A stretch of DNA of 64,000 nt from Pyrobaculum ferrireducens (GTDB taxonomy: Archaea; Thermoproteota; Thermoprotei; Thermoproteales; Thermoproteaceae). Made by a program: the position numbers and the translations under genes. The DNA lies in NCBI RefSeq assembly GCF_000234805.1, contig NC_016645.1, forward strand, positions 1,092,391 through 1,156,390. Reading direction: 5' to 3'. The notes beneath the pieces were generated by a model. That model ran no database searches. It saw nothing but the letters and a program-made list of their open reading frames with translations, and was not told where the DNA came from. Shown here piece after piece: positions 16,238-25,433 of this stretch. Position 1 is the first letter of the stretch. Each line of letters begins with the position of its first letter.

Positions 16238-16770
16238 CGAGCTTCTACTAATCTCTTCGCTAATTCATATCCCTCAACCACGGCTTTTATATTAGCCTCT
16301 ACGTACCTCCTCGGCACGTATTCAGGCACCGCTTTTACGATGCTTTCCAGCGTCACCAACCCGCTAACTGCCGCAAACGCGGCCGCCATTATGAGGTTGA
16401 CCACGGGCCACCCCGCTACTACAAGGCCGTGTTTAAGCGCGATCGACGTCGCGTCGATAGATATATACCAATCCGACGGCGACTTGATGTTTACTATATA
16501 CACAGCGCCGGGCTTGCCGTACTGCCTAACATCTACCTGCTCAATAATACGGCCGTCTAACACCACGACGTAGTCCGCCTTCTTCACTGAAGAGTGGAGA
16601 AGAGCCTCTCCTATCCTTAGGTAAGCCCTCACGATGGCCCCCCTCCTCTCGGCTCCAAACTCGGGCAAGGCCTGCGCCTTTTTACCCTCTAGAGAGGCGG
16701 CGTAAGCCAAGAGCTGGGCGGCAGTGACGGCGCCCTGCCCCCCGCGGCCGAGAAAAATTACCTCACGCAT
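16234..16770 (-). CDS. porG: 2-oxoacid:ferredoxin oxidoreductase, gamma subunit
   Basis: The 178-residue protein has the gamma-subunit signature GRGGQGAVTAAQLLAYAA and LPEFGAERRGAIVRAYLRI. With alpha, beta and delta subunits it forms the heterooctameric enzyme that converts 2-oxoacids, CoA and ferredoxin to acyl-CoA and CO2. It is transcribed divergently from the porD-porA-porB genes, with a separate TATA box (TTATTAATTTTAT near 16790). Its 3' end overlaps the dehydrogenase gene by 4 nt. Confidence 0.92.
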   Translation of the reverse strand: MREVIFLGRGGQGAVTAAQLLAYAASLEGKKAQALPEFGAERRGAIVRAYLRIGEALLHSSVKKADYVVVLDGRIIEQVDVRQYGKPGAVYIVNIKSPSDWYISIDATSIALKHGLVVAGWPVVNLIMAAAFAAVSGLVTLESIVKAVPEYVPRRYVEANIKAVVEGYELAKRLVEAR

Positions 16771-16909
16771 GATGGGGTTAACTTCATTTACTTATTAATT
16801 TTATCTAAACTTTAGATGTATGAATTAGGTAGCTGTATTCTCGTCTCTCGTATTTTATACAAATCGCCTCTAACTTTTATGGTTCTATAAACCACTATAA
16901 AATATATAA

Positions 16910-17182
16910 ATGGAATGCGTTAAGTCTATTGTGTTGCCTATCTCAAAACCCGCGCCGGCGTCCGCCGGCGTCACCGGCACGTGGCGCACCTATAGACCAG
17001 TGGTGAATCTTGAGAAGTGTATAGACTGCGGACTATGTTGGCTCTACTGTCCAGAGTCTGTAATCGACTGGGAAAAGGGCGAGAAGGTGAAAATTGACTA
17101 CACCTACTGCAAGGGCTGTGGCATCTGTGCAGAGGTCTGCCCAGTAAAGGCTATAGATATGGAGCCAGAGGAGGGGGTATGA
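16910..17182 (+). CDS. porD: 2-oxoacid:ferredoxin oxidoreductase, delta subunit (2x4Fe-4S)
   Basis: The 90-residue ferredoxin-like subunit has two CxxCxxCxxxC clusters: [12 protein letters not shown] and [12 protein letters not shown]. They wire electrons from the TPP site to free ferredoxin. The upstream AT-rich stretch contains TTCTATAAACC (16883-16893) at leaderless spacing from ATG 16910. The stop overlaps the porA start by 4 nt. Confidence 0.95.
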   Translation: MECVKSIVLPISKPAPASAGVTGTWRTYRPVVNLEKCIDCGLCWLYCPESVIDWEKGEKVKIDYTYCKGCGICAEVCPVKAIDMEPEEGV

Positions 17183-18333
17183 AGGCGCTGGTAGCGCAGA
17201 AAACAGCTCTTACCGGTAACTACGCCGTGGCTTACGCCGTCAAGATGGCGAAGCCCCATGTAATAGCGGCATACCCCATCACCCCGCAAACGTCCATCGT
17301 AGAGAAGCTCTCCGAGTTCGTGGAGAGGGGGGAGTTAAACGCCAGATTTGTCAACGTGGAGTCGGAATTCGCGGCGATGTCAGTCGTCTACGGCGCGGCG
17401 ATGGCTGGCGCGCGGGCGTTTACAGCCACGTCCTCTCACGGGTTGCTGTACATGTATGAGGCGACTTGGTGGACCGCCCTCAGCAGGGCGCCGGTTGTCA
17501 TGGCCGTCGTCACCCGCACCATCGGCCCGCCATGGAATATCCACGTGGAGCACAACGACATACTAGTCCTTAGAGACACGGGGTGGTTGATAGCTATGGC
17601 GGAGACGGTGCAGGAGGTGCTCGACTTGACAATACAGGCATTTAGAATTGCGGAGACTGCGGTTCTCCCCACCGCGGTGGGGCTTGACGGCTTTATCCTC
17701 AGCCATTCAACGGAACCCGTCGAGTTGCCGCCTCAGGAATTGGTTGATAAATTCCTGCCGCCCCGCAGGCCGGACGTGCCGTTGTTGCTACGTCCGGGCG
17801 AGGCTGTTACATTCGGCAACCTGCCTTCAGACAATAGAGATCACGCGAGGCACAAGATAGCAACCGTGTACACGGCGCAGAGGGAGGCGAAGAAGATAGT
17901 AAGCCAGGTCGACGAGGAGTATGGAAGGCTGACTGGGAGGCGCTACGGGGGGCTTGTCGAGTGGTATAAGGCGGGCGATGCTAAGAACGTCGTTGTGTGT
18001 ATGGGGGCTTGGTGTAGCGACGCGAAGCAGGCCGTGGAGAGCCTCAGGAGGCGGGGCATCTCCATTGGGTTAATGAGGGTGAGATTCATAAGGCCGTTCC
18101 CCGAGGAGGAGGTGGCCAAGCTAGATCAGTACGAAAGAGTTGTTGTATACGATAGAGACATAACCCCGCTGGGGGGAGTACTGGGGACTGAGATCAAGGC
18201 GCTTCTCTCAAGGGCCAGGGTGGTGAATATAGTAGCTGGCATAGCTGGCGTCGACTTCGACGCCCAGAACTTCTACGAAACTATACAAAAAGCCCTAGAC
18301 GGAAGTTACAGAGAAGTGGAGTTTGTAGTATGA
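17179..18333 (+). CDS. porA: 2-oxoacid:ferredoxin oxidoreductase, alpha subunit
   Basis: This 384-residue alpha chain contains the TPP-enzyme pyrimidine domain: [17 protein letters not shown], then [32 protein letters not shown]-terminal transketolase-like domain follows ([19 protein letters not shown]). The family includes pyruvate, 2-ketoisovalerate and indolepyruvate types; the four-subunit arrangement fits pyruvate or 2-ketoisovalerate oxidoreductase, and I cannot decide between them. Start ATG 17179 overlaps the porD stop, and its own stop overlaps porB. Confidence 0.93.
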   Translation: MKALVAQKTALTGNYAVAYAVKMAKPHVIAAYPITPQTSIVEKLSEFVERGELNARFVNVESEFAAMSVVYGAAMAGARAFTATSSHGLLYMYEATWWTALSRAPVVMAVVTRTIGPPWNIHVEHNDILVLRDTGWLIAMAETVQEVLDLTIQAFRIAETAVLPTAVGLDGFILSHSTEPVELPPQELVDKFLPPRRPDVPLLLRPGEAVTFGNLPSDNRDHARHKIATVYTAQREAKKIVSQVDEEYGRLTGRRYGGLVEWYKAGDAKNVVVCMGAWCSDAKQAVESLRRRGISIGLMRVRFIRPFPEEEVAKLDQYERVVVYDRDITPLGGVLGTEIKALLSRARVVNIVAGIAGVDFDAQNFYETIQKALDGSYREVEFVV

Positions 18334-19235
18334 GCTTCCGCATAGATCAGCTTCCGAAGAAGAAATACGTGGTTCCCGGCAACGCCGCGTGCGCCGGCTG
18401 CGGCATGATGATTGGCTGGAAAATCTTGGGAATGGCGCTGGGCGAGGAAGCTGTGTTGACGATACCGGCTAGTTGCGCCGCGGTGGTGCAGGGCCTGTCG
18501 CCTAAGTCTGGCGTCGCCATGCCTATTTTAAACGTGCCCTTTGCCTCAGCCGCCGCCGTGGCCACCGGCATAGCTGAGGCGTACAGATCCCTCGGCGTTA
18601 AGGGCCACGCGGTCGTCTGGGCAGGCGACGGCGGGACTTCAGACATCGGCTTCGCGACTCTAAGCGGCGCCGCTGAGAGGAACAGCAACATCATCTACAT
18701 TATGTACGACAACGAGGCCTACATGAACACGGGCATACAGCGCAGTAGCTCAACGCCGCTAGCCGCGTGGACCACCACCACCCCCATGGGCAAGCGCGAG
18801 AGAAAGAAAGACGTGGCTCTCCTAATGGCCATGCACGGCGTTCCCTACGTAGCAACCGCCAGCATAGCCTATCCACAAGACTTCTACAGAAAACTAAAAA
18901 GAGCCGCCGAGGTTGAGGGGTTCAAGTTCATACACCTACATACGCCGTGCCCGCCGGGGTGGAGGTTCGACCCTGCCAAGACCGTGGAGGTGGCGAGACT
19001 CGCCGTCGAGACAGGTGTCTGGATTCTCTGGGAGTACGACCACGGCCACTTTAGGTTAAACCCGCCCAGCACGACATACGCGGATAAGGCCAAGAGGAGG
19101 CCTTTGATAGAGTACCTAAAGCTACAAGGCAGATTTGCCCACGTGACTGAGGAGCAGGTCAAGGCGCTGGAGGAAGATGTCGAGGCGAGGTGGCGGTCTA
19201 TCCTCGCCTTGGCCAAGGCGTTTCCACAGAGCTAG
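18330..19235 (+). CDS. porB: 2-oxoacid:ferredoxin oxidoreductase, beta subunit
   Basis: The 301-residue beta chain binds TPP through GDGGTSDIGFATLSGAAERN and carries Cys ligands for a 4Fe-4S cluster (NAACAGCGMM near residues 18-24, plus later Cys such as PCPPGW). It is the catalytic core with porA in oxidative decarboxylation feeding the TCA cycle or amino acid catabolism. It is translationally coupled to porA (ATGA). The next gene, the thermosome, has its own promoter. Confidence 0.94.
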   Translation: MSFRIDQLPKKKYVVPGNAACAGCGMMIGWKILGMALGEEAVLTIPASCAAVVQGLSPKSGVAMPILNVPFASAAAVATGIAEAYRSLGVKGHAVVWAGDGGTSDIGFATLSGAAERNSNIIYIMYDNEAYMNTGIQRSSSTPLAAWTTTTPMGKRERKKDVALLMAMHGVPYVATASIAYPQDFYRKLKRAAEVEGFKFIHLHTPCPPGWRFDPAKTVEVARLAVETGVWILWEYDHGHFRLNPPSTTYADKAKRRPLIEYLKLQGRFAHVTEEQVKALEEDVEARWRSILALAKAFPQS

Positions 19236-19263
19236 GAGGAGCCGGCTTGTCCTCCATATGATG

Positions 19264-19279
19264 GAAAAGTTTTTATATG
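19264..19279 (+). promoter_or_regulatory. TATA box of the thermosome gene
   Basis: AAAGTTTTTATATGCA is centred about 24 nt before the ATG at 19298. This fixes the start downstream of an in-frame ATG at 19277 that lies within the promoter. Confidence 0.6.
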
Positions 19280-19297
19280 CACAATTTATGTCAAGCC

Positions 19298-20953
19298 ATG
19301 TCACAGCAAGCTCCTAGAACAGGCGTTCCCGTAATGATATTAAAAGAAGGCAGTCAGAGAACCACCGGAGTAGACGCGCGCCGTTCTAACATACAGGCGG
19401 CTAAGGTAATCGCCGAAATCCTGGCGACGTCTCTAGGGCCCAGAGGCATGGACAAGATGCTAATCGACGCCTTTGGCGACGTCACGATCACAGGCGACGG
19501 CGCGACGATACTAAAAGAAATGGAGGTCCAGCACCCGGCGGCTAAGCTGTTGATTGAGGTGGCCAAGGCGCAAGACGCGGAGGTAGGCGACGGCACCACC
19601 ACGGTGGTGGTCCTCGCCGGTAAATTACTAGAGCTGGGCGAGGAGCTACTGGAGGAGGGTATACACCCAACTATCGTCATAGACGGATACAAGAAAGCCG
19701 CAGACTACGCGCTGAAGGTAGCCGACGAAATTGCCAAGCCCATCGAGCTAACTAAAGAGCAGTTGCTTAAGGTTGTCTCCAGCGCCCTCTCCTCGAAGGT
19801 AGTCGCCGAGACTAGGGACTACCTCGCCGGCCTGGTGGTGGAGGCCGCCATGCAGGCCATGGAGATGAGAGACGGCAAGCCCTATCTAGACCTCGACTGG
19901 GTAAAGATAGAGAAGAAGAAGGGCAAGTCTATATACGAGACGCAGTTAGTGCGAGGCATCGTCCTAGACAAGGAGGTGGTGCACCCAGGCATGCCGAAGC
20001 GCGTCACCAACGCCAAGATAGCAATACTAGACGCGCCTCTAGAGATAGAGAAGCCCGAGTGGACCACGAAGATCTCAGTAACGAGCCCAGATCAGATCAA
20101 GGCCTTCCTAGATCAGGAGGCCGAGATCTTGAAGTCCTATGTTGACCACCTTGCGTCGATAGGCGCCAACGTCGTGATTACGCAGAAGGGCATCGACGAG
20201 GTGGCGCAGCACTTCCTAGCCAAGAAGGGCATCCTCGCGGTGAGGAGAGTAAAGCGTAGCGACATCGAGAAGCTGGCGAGGGCCACCGGCGCCAAGATAA
20301 TCACGTCAATCAAAGACGCGAGGCCTGAGGACCTCGGCACGGCGGGCCTCGTAGAGGAGAGGAAAGTCGGCGAGGAGAAGATGGTATTCGTGGAGGACAT
20401 CCCCAACCCGAGGGCCGTGACTATATTAGTGAGAGGCGGTAGCGACAGGATACTAGACGAGGTGGAGAGGTCGCTACAAGACGCGTTACACGTGGCGCGC
20501 GACTTGTTCAGAGAGCCGAAGATAGTGCCCGGAGGCGGCGCCTTCGAGGTAGAGGTGGCGAGGAGGGTGAGGGAGTACGCCAGAAAGCTACCGGGCAAGG
20601 AACAGCTAGCGGCCCTGAAGTTCGCAGACGCCGTTGAGCACATACCGACGATCCTGGCGCTGACGGCCGGTCTTGATCCCGTAGATGCCATTGCCGAGCT
20701 CAGAAGAAGACACGACAACGGCGAGGTCACAGCCGGCGTAGACGTGCACGGCAGCAAGATCACCGACATGGCGGCGATGAACGTGTGGGATCCGTTAATA
20801 GTCAAGAAGCAGGTAATTAAGTCGGCGGTGGAGGCCGCGATAATGATACTACGCATCGACGACATAATCGCCGCCGGCGCCCCGAAGAAGGAGGAGAAGA
20901 AGGGTAAGAAGGGCGAGGAGGGGGAGGAGAAGGAAGAGACTAAATTCGACTAA
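19298..20953 (+). CDS. thermosome subunit (group II chaperonin)
   Basis: The 551-residue product is a CCT/thermosome subunit that folds proteins in an ATP-driven double ring. Signatures include [29 protein letters not shown], the ATP-site [12 protein letters not shown], and [19 protein letters not shown]. The C-terminus is a Lys/Glu-rich tail ([19 protein letters not shown]), not the Gly/Met-rich tail common in the family. Only one subunit gene is in this window; a second type usually exists elsewhere. Heat-shock expression is likely but no specific regulator site was recognised. Confidence 0.96.
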   Translation: MSQQAPRTGVPVMILKEGSQRTTGVDARRSNIQAAKVIAEILATSLGPRGMDKMLIDAFGDVTITGDGATILKEMEVQHPAAKLLIEVAKAQDAEVGDGTTTVVVLAGKLLELGEELLEEGIHPTIVIDGYKKAADYALKVADEIAKPIELTKEQLLKVVSSALSSKVVAETRDYLAGLVVEAAMQAMEMRDGKPYLDLDWVKIEKKKGKSIYETQLVRGIVLDKEVVHPGMPKRVTNAKIAILDAPLEIEKPEWTTKISVTSPDQIKAFLDQEAEILKSYVDHLASIGANVVITQKGIDEVAQHFLAKKGILAVRRVKRSDIEKLARATGAKIITSIKDARPEDLGTAGLVEERKVGEEKMVFVEDIPNPRAVTILVRGGSDRILDEVERSLQDALHVARDLFREPKIVPGGGAFEVEVARRVREYARKLPGKEQLAALKFADAVEHIPTILALTAGLDPVDAIAELRRRHDNGEVTAGVDVHGSKITDMAAMNVWDPLIVKKQVIKSAVEAAIMILRIDDIIAAGAPKKEEKKGKKGEEGEEKEETKFD

Positions 20954-20981
20954 TTTTCCCCCCCTCTGGTTTTTCTAGTTA
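20954..20981 (+). terminator. pyrimidine-rich terminator after the thermosome gene
   Basis: Immediately after the TAA, TTTTCCCCCCCTCTGGTTTTTCT forms a long pyrimidine run with two U-rich tracts. This is typical of archaeal intrinsic termination after a highly expressed gene. Confidence 0.5.
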
Positions 20982-21037
20982 CCACCCACGTCGCGACGGT
21001 TGAAAATGTTATAAACCAACTCTATTGCCCACATGTC

Positions 21038-21367
21038 GTGGAGACGCTATCCACCACAGAATTAGTAGACCGCATCAACAAACTTGTTGAACTCCTGGAG
21101 AAGTCTCTCAACAAAAGGGAGTTCTACCCCCCACGCCTTACTAAATACGAAGTGGCGCGTATAATCGGCGCCCGGGCTATACAGCTCGCCATGGGGGCCC
21201 AGCCGCTTGTAGACGTGCAGGAAGTCGGCACGACGGATCCCGTGCTCATAGCCATGGAAGAGCTTAGACGCGGCCTCCTCGACTTCGTAATTGTAAGAGA
21301 GACCCCCGACGGCAAAACCACGCGGATTAGGCTGAAGGAGCTTCTTGAACTTGAGAAGACTCTTTAA
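21038..21367 (+). CDS. rpoK: DNA-directed RNA polymerase subunit K (Rpo6)
   Basis: The 109-residue protein has the Rpb6/omega core LTKYEVARIIGARAIQLAMGAQPL, then DPVLIAMEELRRGLLDFVIVRETPDG. An N-terminal extension of about 35 residues (helical, charged) precedes the core, as in some Thermoproteales. The subunit clamps the C-terminus of the largest polymerase subunit and aids assembly. GTG 21038 is used, with a TATA box (TTATAAACC near 21009-21017). The 3' end overlaps the small gene on the other strand by 41 nt. Confidence 0.92.
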   Translation: METLSTTELVDRINKLVELLEKSLNKREFYPPRLTKYEVARIIGARAIQLAMGAQPLVDVQEVGTTDPVLIAMEELRRGLLDFVIVRETPDGKTTRIRLKELLELEKTL

Positions 21368-21530
21368 CAGGCTTAATCACCACAGCACCCCCAAAGAAGT
21401 AAAACATGTGCCCCCCACGCACAAACTTCTTTTCCGGCTCCCCCCTCACCTCCACGTCGTCTAGCAGATAGTAGATCGCGTACTTCTTTGTCTTAAACAT
21501 CTTATACCTCGCGGTAGGCGGCAACTCCAT
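21327..21530 (-). CDS. uncharacterised 67-aa protein
   Basis: I chose ATG (21528-21530) because the minus-strand TATA-like box GCTATATTAA near 21551-21560 is 25 nt upstream; an in-frame TTG lies at 21545. The product is basic and aromatic (TARYKMFKTKKYAIYYLLDDVEV), with a glycine/aromatic segment (GGHMFYFFGGAVVI) that could be a short beta sheet. No function is recognised. It overlaps the end of rpoK by 41 nt, unusually long for convergent genes here. Confidence 0.55.
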   Translation of the reverse strand: MELPPTARYKMFKTKKYAIYYLLDDVEVRGEPEKKFVRGGHMFYFFGGAVVIKPVKESSQVQEAPSA

Positions 21531-21559
21531 TGCCAGCTTCAACAACTGTGTTAATATAG

Positions 21560-22288
21560 CTACCCTCCAAGAAATAGCTCTGCCAGCTTTGCCTCGTCCA
21601 GCGACTTAGCCCCACCGCTGTACCTAACCCTGCCGGTCACTAAGACATACGCCCTGTCGCCAATCTCAAGAGCCTTCCTGGCGTTCTGCTCCACCAGTAA
21701 GATAGAGATACCCAGCTTATCCCTGATGTCTCTAATAGCTATGAAGAAGTCGCTGACAAGCTTAGGAGCCAGCCCCGCCGTCGGCTCGTCAAGCATTAAC
21801 AACTTCGGCTTCTTCATAAGCCCCAGCCCAATAGCCAACATCTGCCTCTCCCCGCCCGAGAGAAACTTCGCCTTTCTGTCCCTTAAGTCCCTCAGCTTCG
21901 GGAAGATGCTGTACACCTCCTCAATCCTCCTCCCAACCTCCTCCCTAGGCACCCCGGCTGACGCCGCCACGAGATTCTCGTACACGGTAAGCTCGCCGAA
22001 GATGTTCGGAGTGCCGAAGTTGTTAGGAGACTGCATGACGTAAGCCACGCCCATCTTCATAACCTCGTGAGGCGGATCGCCAGTAATGTCGCGTCCCAGC
22101 AAAACGACGCGCCCAGAATAGACGTCCGCCATCCCCACTATGCTGTTCAACAAAGTCGACTTCCCAGCGCCGTTGGGGCCAAGCAACACTACTATCTCAC
22201 CCGAATTAACCGTCAAGTCAACTCCAAAAAGCACATGAAACTTGCCATACCCCGCCTCCAGCTTCTCAACTCTCAAAACCTCAGACAC
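21560..22288 (-). CDS. livF: branched-chain amino acid ABC transporter ATPase (LivF type)
   Basis: The 242-residue ATPase has Walker A GPNGAGKSTLLNSI, signature LSGGERQMLAIGL, Walker B LLMLDEPTAGLAP and the switch His region SILLVEQNARKALEI, all in LivF order. LivF pairs with LivG to energise import by LivH/LivM. It is divergent from the binding protein at 22353, with paired TATA-like boxes in the 64-nt gap. livG, livH and livM are not in the window, so the system is split. Confidence 0.9.
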   Translation of the reverse strand: MSEVLRVEKLEAGYGKFHVLFGVDLTVNSGEIVVLLGPNGAGKSTLLNSIVGMADVYSGRVVLLGRDITGDPPHEVMKMGVAYVMQSPNNFGTPNIFGELTVYENLVAASAGVPREEVGRRIEEVYSIFPKLRDLRDRKAKFLSGGERQMLAIGLGLMKKPKLLMLDEPTAGLAPKLVSDFFIAIRDIRDKLGISILLVEQNARKALEIGDRAYVLVTGRVRYSGGAKSLDEAKLAELFLGG

Positions 22289-22352
22289 ATGCCCCCCAAA
22301 AAACCAAGTTAATAAACCTTAAAACGTTAAATACCAGTCCAATACAGCCTAT

Positions 22353-23690
22353 ATGGCTTCAAAAACTCTATACATAATAATAGGGGTACTTGTGGTAATA
22401 CTCGCGGCCGTTGGAATTTTACTAACAACAGGAGGACAACAACAGCCAACACAAACCCCTCCCCCTACACCCACAGCCACAACACCTACACAGACACCCA
22501 CCACGCCCACGGCCACCACCGCCCAGAAGGTGTTTAAACTCGGCGCACTACTCCCACTCACTGGAGGCTTCAGTAGCTACGCAAAACTAGCCCAATGCGC
22601 CTCGCAACTAGCCATAGACGAGCTAAACGCCGAGTACGCAAGCAAGGGATATAGATTTGAGCTATATGTAGAGGACACCCAGCTAGATCCCAACGTGGCG
22701 CTCCAGAAGCTACAAGCCCTCTACGCCCGGGGTGTGAGGGCCGTGCACGCGGGGCTCACCAGCAGAGAGGCGTCTGGAGAAAAGCCCTTCGCCGACCAGA
22801 ACAAAATAATTCTATTCAGCGCCTGGTCCACCTCGTCGCTATTAGCCATACCCAACGACTGGCTGTATAGAATTGTGGGGACAGACGCCAAGCAGATAAG
22901 AGCAATAGGCGCCATCCTAAAAGAGCTAGGCGTCAAAAACGTGGCGCTTATATACAGGAAGGACCCCTACGGCGAGGGCCTCTACCTAGAGCTCCAGAAA
23001 GAGGCGGCTAAGCGGGGCTTCAAGCTGGTTTCCGTAGCCGCCTACGACCCAGACCCCAAGGCCTTCCCACAAGCCGCCCCCGAGGCTGTGAGAAAAATCT
23101 CCACAGAAGTTAAGGACTTGGTAGGCCCCGACTTCGCCTTGGTCATCGTGTCTTTTGAAGACGACGGCTCCGTAGTCCTCAAGGCAATAGGCCAAGACCC
23201 CGTGCTGTCAAAAGCCAGGCTAATCGGCACGGAGGGAATGGCCTTCTCACCAATTCTACTACAGGAAGGCGGAGACGTGATGGCCAGGGGTAGAATAGTC
23301 GGCACGGCCAACTGGGCCCTCCCCACCACACCCGAGTACAAACAGTTCTACCAGAAATTCAAAGAGAAGTGCGGGGCAGAGCCCATAACCCCAGCCCCCC
23401 AGTCCTACGACATCATCAAGATGCTTGGTGAGATAATAGCAACCATAGGCACAGACGACCCCGACAAGGTGAGGGCCACCCTTGAGCAGTGGGGCAAACA
23501 AGGCACCTACAAAGGCGCCACCGGCGTGGTGCTCCTTGACGAAAACGGAGACAGGGCAAACCCCAACTTCTTGCTATGGGGCGTCGCCATGAAAGACGGC
23601 AAACCCACATACATTGAAGTGGGCTACTACAACTACGACAAAGACACCATCGAGTTCACCCCAGAAGGCAAGCAATACTTCTACGGATAA
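22353..23690 (+). CDS. branched-chain amino acid-type ABC transporter substrate-binding protein
   Basis: This 445-residue periplasmic-binding-protein type I fold begins with a membrane anchor or signal (about residues 4-27) and a Thr/Pro/Gln-rich linker (about 30-57), a typical tether for archaeal surface lipid-less binding proteins. The binding domain starts VFKLGALLPLTGGFSSYAK and includes the AVHAGLTSREASGE and LYRIVGTDAKQIRAIGAIL segments of LivJ/LivK proteins. Ligand may be a branched-chain amino acid, amide or urea. The O-glycosylatable Thr linker is notable. The TATA box of the following tRNA overlaps its stop codon. Confidence 0.87.
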   Translation: MASKTLYIIIGVLVVILAAVGILLTTGGQQQPTQTPPPTPTATTPTQTPTTPTATTAQKVFKLGALLPLTGGFSSYAKLAQCASQLAIDELNAEYASKGYRFELYVEDTQLDPNVALQKLQALYARGVRAVHAGLTSREASGEKPFADQNKIILFSAWSTSSLLAIPNDWLYRIVGTDAKQIRAIGAILKELGVKNVALIYRKDPYGEGLYLELQKEAAKRGFKLVSVAAYDPDPKAFPQAAPEAVRKISTEVKDLVGPDFALVIVSFEDDGSVVLKAIGQDPVLSKARLIGTEGMAFSPILLQEGGDVMARGRIVGTANWALPTTPEYKQFYQKFKEKCGAEPITPAPQSYDIIKMLGEIIATIGTDDPDKVRATLEQWGKQGTYKGATGVVLLDENGDRANPNFLLWGVAMKDGKPTYIEVGYYNYDKDTIEFTPEGKQYFYG

Positions 23691-23691
23691 A

Positions 23692-23701
23692 CTTTATAAC
23701 C
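23692..23701 (+). promoter_or_regulatory. TATA box of tRNA-Gly
   Basis: CTTTATAACC lies about 26 nt before the first tRNA nucleotide and just after the stop of the binding-protein gene. Confidence 0.6.
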
Positions 23702-23722
23702 AACTTTTTCTATACAGTCTCG

Positions 23723-23816
23723 GCGGCGGTAGTCTAGCCTGGTTTAGGATGGCGGCCTCCCACGGGAAGCCGTGGAAAGCCGTTGATCCCGGGTTCGAAT
23801 CCCGGCCGCCGCACCA
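23723..23816 (+). tRNA. tRNA-Gly (CCC) with 15-nt intron, CCA encoded
   Basis: Acceptor GCGGCGG pairs with CCGCCGC before discriminator A (23813), followed by genomic CCA (23814-23816). The T arm is CCGGG-TTCGAAT-CCCGG. The anticodon stem GCGGC/GCCGT brackets a 22-nt loop; removing 15 nt (23763-23777) at the canonical 37/38 site leaves CTCCCAA, anticodon CCC. Nucleotides 8-17 (TAGTCTAGCC) are complementary to the D' guide of the sRNA at 10196. Intron excision would use the splicing endonuclease on a bulge-helix-bulge. Confidence 0.9.
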
Positions 23817-24104
23817 GTGAGTTTTATTTCGGAAGGGGGTTGGATTGGGTGGTTTGCACCCCCTCCCCGGCGTGCCTCTAGGCAAATCTCTACGCCTCCC
23901 CTCACCTCTGTACCTAACTCTAGGAGTCGGCGTGGACTAGCGACAGGTCTTTGGCGGCTGTCGTCGCTTGCCCTCTACCCTATCTGAAGCGCCTACTCTA
24001 TTCACCAGGCCGTACATGGTTTCTTTATGCCAGTTTGTTGTGTCTCCTAATTCATTAAATCTCGATCACGGCAAGTCTCTTAGTGACGAGAATTGACGTA
24101 GAGG
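23817..24104. other. 288-nt intergenic region between two tRNA genes
   Basis: No ORF with coding character was found. A hairpin can form from CGACAG (23941-23946) and CTGTCG (23958-23963). I found no C/D boxes in proper spacing and no RNase P or SRP RNA core motif on inspection. It may be spacer, or an unrecognised RNA. Confidence 0.35.
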
Positions 24105-24189
24105 TGCGGGGGGTGGGATTTGAACCCACGCAGGCCTACGCCACAGGGACCTAAACCCTGCCCCTTTGACCTGGCTCGGGCACCCCCGC
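24105..24189 (-). tRNA. tRNA-Leu (TAG)
   Basis: Read on the minus strand: acceptor GCGGGGG with CCCCCGC and discriminator A, anticodon stem CAGGG/CCCTG around loop TTTAGGT (anticodon TAG), a long type II variable arm (TGGCGTAGGCCTGC) and T arm GTGGG-TTCAAAT-CCCAC. Length is 85 nt, no intron. CCA is not encoded. A TATA-like AACTTAAAA (minus) sits near 24211-24220, about 26 nt upstream. Confidence 0.93.
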
Positions 24190-24399
24190 CTACGTCTGAT
24201 TTCGCACGGGGTTTTAAGTTTTCTCTGGTAATTACCACCGGGTGTGTTGCGGCTTTTAGTATGGTGGTAGTGGCAGGTGCAGACCTCGCCCTCCAGGTCG
24301 GGGAGGGGGTGATCTGTAGCGCCTAATGAGTCCAGTGTGTATTTGCTCCGTCTCGCGGCGCTGGGCTTAATCTTTTTAATTGTTTTTCTTCTGTGTTCG
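24190..24399. other. intergenic region upstream of pyrI
   Basis: Holds the tRNA-Leu promoter (near 24215) and the pyrI TATA box (TCTTTTTAATT near 24371-24380). Between them are inverted repeats, e.g. ACCACC (24235-24240) with GGTGGT (24263-24268), of unknown meaning. No ORF is supported. Confidence 0.35.
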
Positions 24400-24855
24400 A
24401 TGTCTAAGGAGCTTATTGTGAGTAAGATTGAGAGTGGGACTGTGATTGACCACATCCCGGCGGGGAGGGCGTTGGCGGTGCTTCGTGTGCTGGGGATTAC
24501 TGGGAGGGAGGGGTTGCGTGTGGCTCTTGTGATGAACGTGGAGTCCAGGAAGCTGGGGAGAAAGGATATTGTGAAGATCGAGGGTAGGGAGTTGACAGCT
24601 GACGAGGTGAATATTATCTCCGCCGTGGCGCCGACGGCCACTATAAACATTGTCCGTAACTACGAGGTTGTGAAGAAGTTTAAAGTGACGCCGCCGGAGG
24701 TGATAAGGGGGAGGTTTAGGTGCAAGAACCCGACCTGTATTACCAACGCGCCGAGGGAGCCTGCAGAGCCTACCTTCCTCCTCGTCAGGCGGGAGCCGCC
24801 TCTCTTCGTCTGCGCGTACTGCGGCCGGTACCACGAGCTGGGCGACTTGTTATGA
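24400..24855 (+). CDS. pyrI: aspartate carbamoyltransferase regulatory subunit
   Basis: The 151-residue protein has the allosteric nucleotide-binding domain ([24 protein letters not shown]) and the C-terminal zinc domain with four Cys (RCKNPTC and CAYCGRYH). It transmits ATP/CTP control to the catalytic trimers of PyrB. The ATG at 24400 is 24 nt after a TATA-like TTTTTAAT. An in-frame upstream ORF is non-conserved and ignored. It overlaps pyrE by 4 nt. pyrB is not in the window. Confidence 0.95.
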   Translation: MSKELIVSKIESGTVIDHIPAGRALAVLRVLGITGREGLRVALVMNVESRKLGRKDIVKIEGRELTADEVNIISAVAPTATINIVRNYEVVKKFKVTPPEVIRGRFRCKNPTCITNAPREPAEPTFLLVRREPPLFVCAYCGRYHELGDLL

Positions 24856-25433
24856 TACAGAGGCTGGTCGAGAGGGGGGTTGTCAGGTTTGGCAAGTTTC
24901 GCCTCTCCAGCGGGCTGGAGAGTCCCTTCTACGTCGACTTAAGGGGTGTCTTGGGGGATCCCGACCTGTTGCGGTGGGTGGTGGAGAGGTACCTCGCTGT
25001 GCTTTCCAGGCTGGAGTTCGACGCGGTTTTGGGAGTCGCCACCGGGGGGATTCCCTACGCCTCTATCCTCGGCTATCTGCTCGGCAGGCCTGTGGGGTAT
25101 GTGAGGGTTGAGGAGAAGGGCTACGGCACCGGGCGCCGGGTGGAGGGCGTCGACGTGGCTGGCATGAGGGCCGTCGTCGTCGACGACGTGTTGACCACGG
25201 GAAGAAGCGTGCTGTCCGCCGTCAACGCGGTCCGGGCCGCCGGCGGGGCTGTGGTGGGCGTCGTGGTTTTTTTAGATAGGGAGCAGTGCGGCGCCGACGC
25301 CGTGAGGAGGGGGGCTGGTGTGGATGTGTACAGCGTGTACAGGATGAGGGAGCTTCTGGAGGAGCTCAGGCCTTATATAGGCGAGGAGCGAAGCCGCTCT
25401 GTTCTGGAGTACCTATCGCAATGGCGCTGTTAG
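24852..25433 (+). CDS. pyrE: orotate phosphoribosyltransferase
   Basis: This 193-residue type I PRTase attaches PRPP to orotate, giving OMP. It shows [16 protein letters not shown] near the N-terminus and the PRPP motif [17 protein letters not shown]. Length is normal for archaeal PyrE. Start ATG overlaps the pyrI stop (ATGA) and its end overlaps the pyrD start by 13 nt, so pyrI-pyrE-pyrD form one unit. Confidence 0.95.
   Translation: MIQRLVERGVVRFGKFRLSSGLESPFYVDLRGVLGDPDLLRWVVERYLAVLSRLEFDAVLGVATGGIPYASILGYLLGRPVGYVRVEEKGYGTGRRVEGVDVAGMRAVVVDDVLTTGRSVLSAVNAVRAAGGAVVGVVVFLDREQCGADAVRRGAGVDVYSVYRMRELLEELRPYIGEERSRSVLEYLSQWRC

Noticed and set aside
23817-24104. RNase P RNA or SRP RNA between the tRNAs
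   Set aside because: I found no conserved core motifs of either RNA on inspection; not supportable.
24337-24399. Hydrophobic N-terminal extension of pyrI (a false membrane segment)
   Set aside because: Lies upstream of the TATA box; PyrI similarity starts at ATG 24400.
25286-25420. N-terminal extension of pyrD
   Set aside because: Arg/Gly-rich shadow of pyrE; DHODH similarity begins at ATG 25421.
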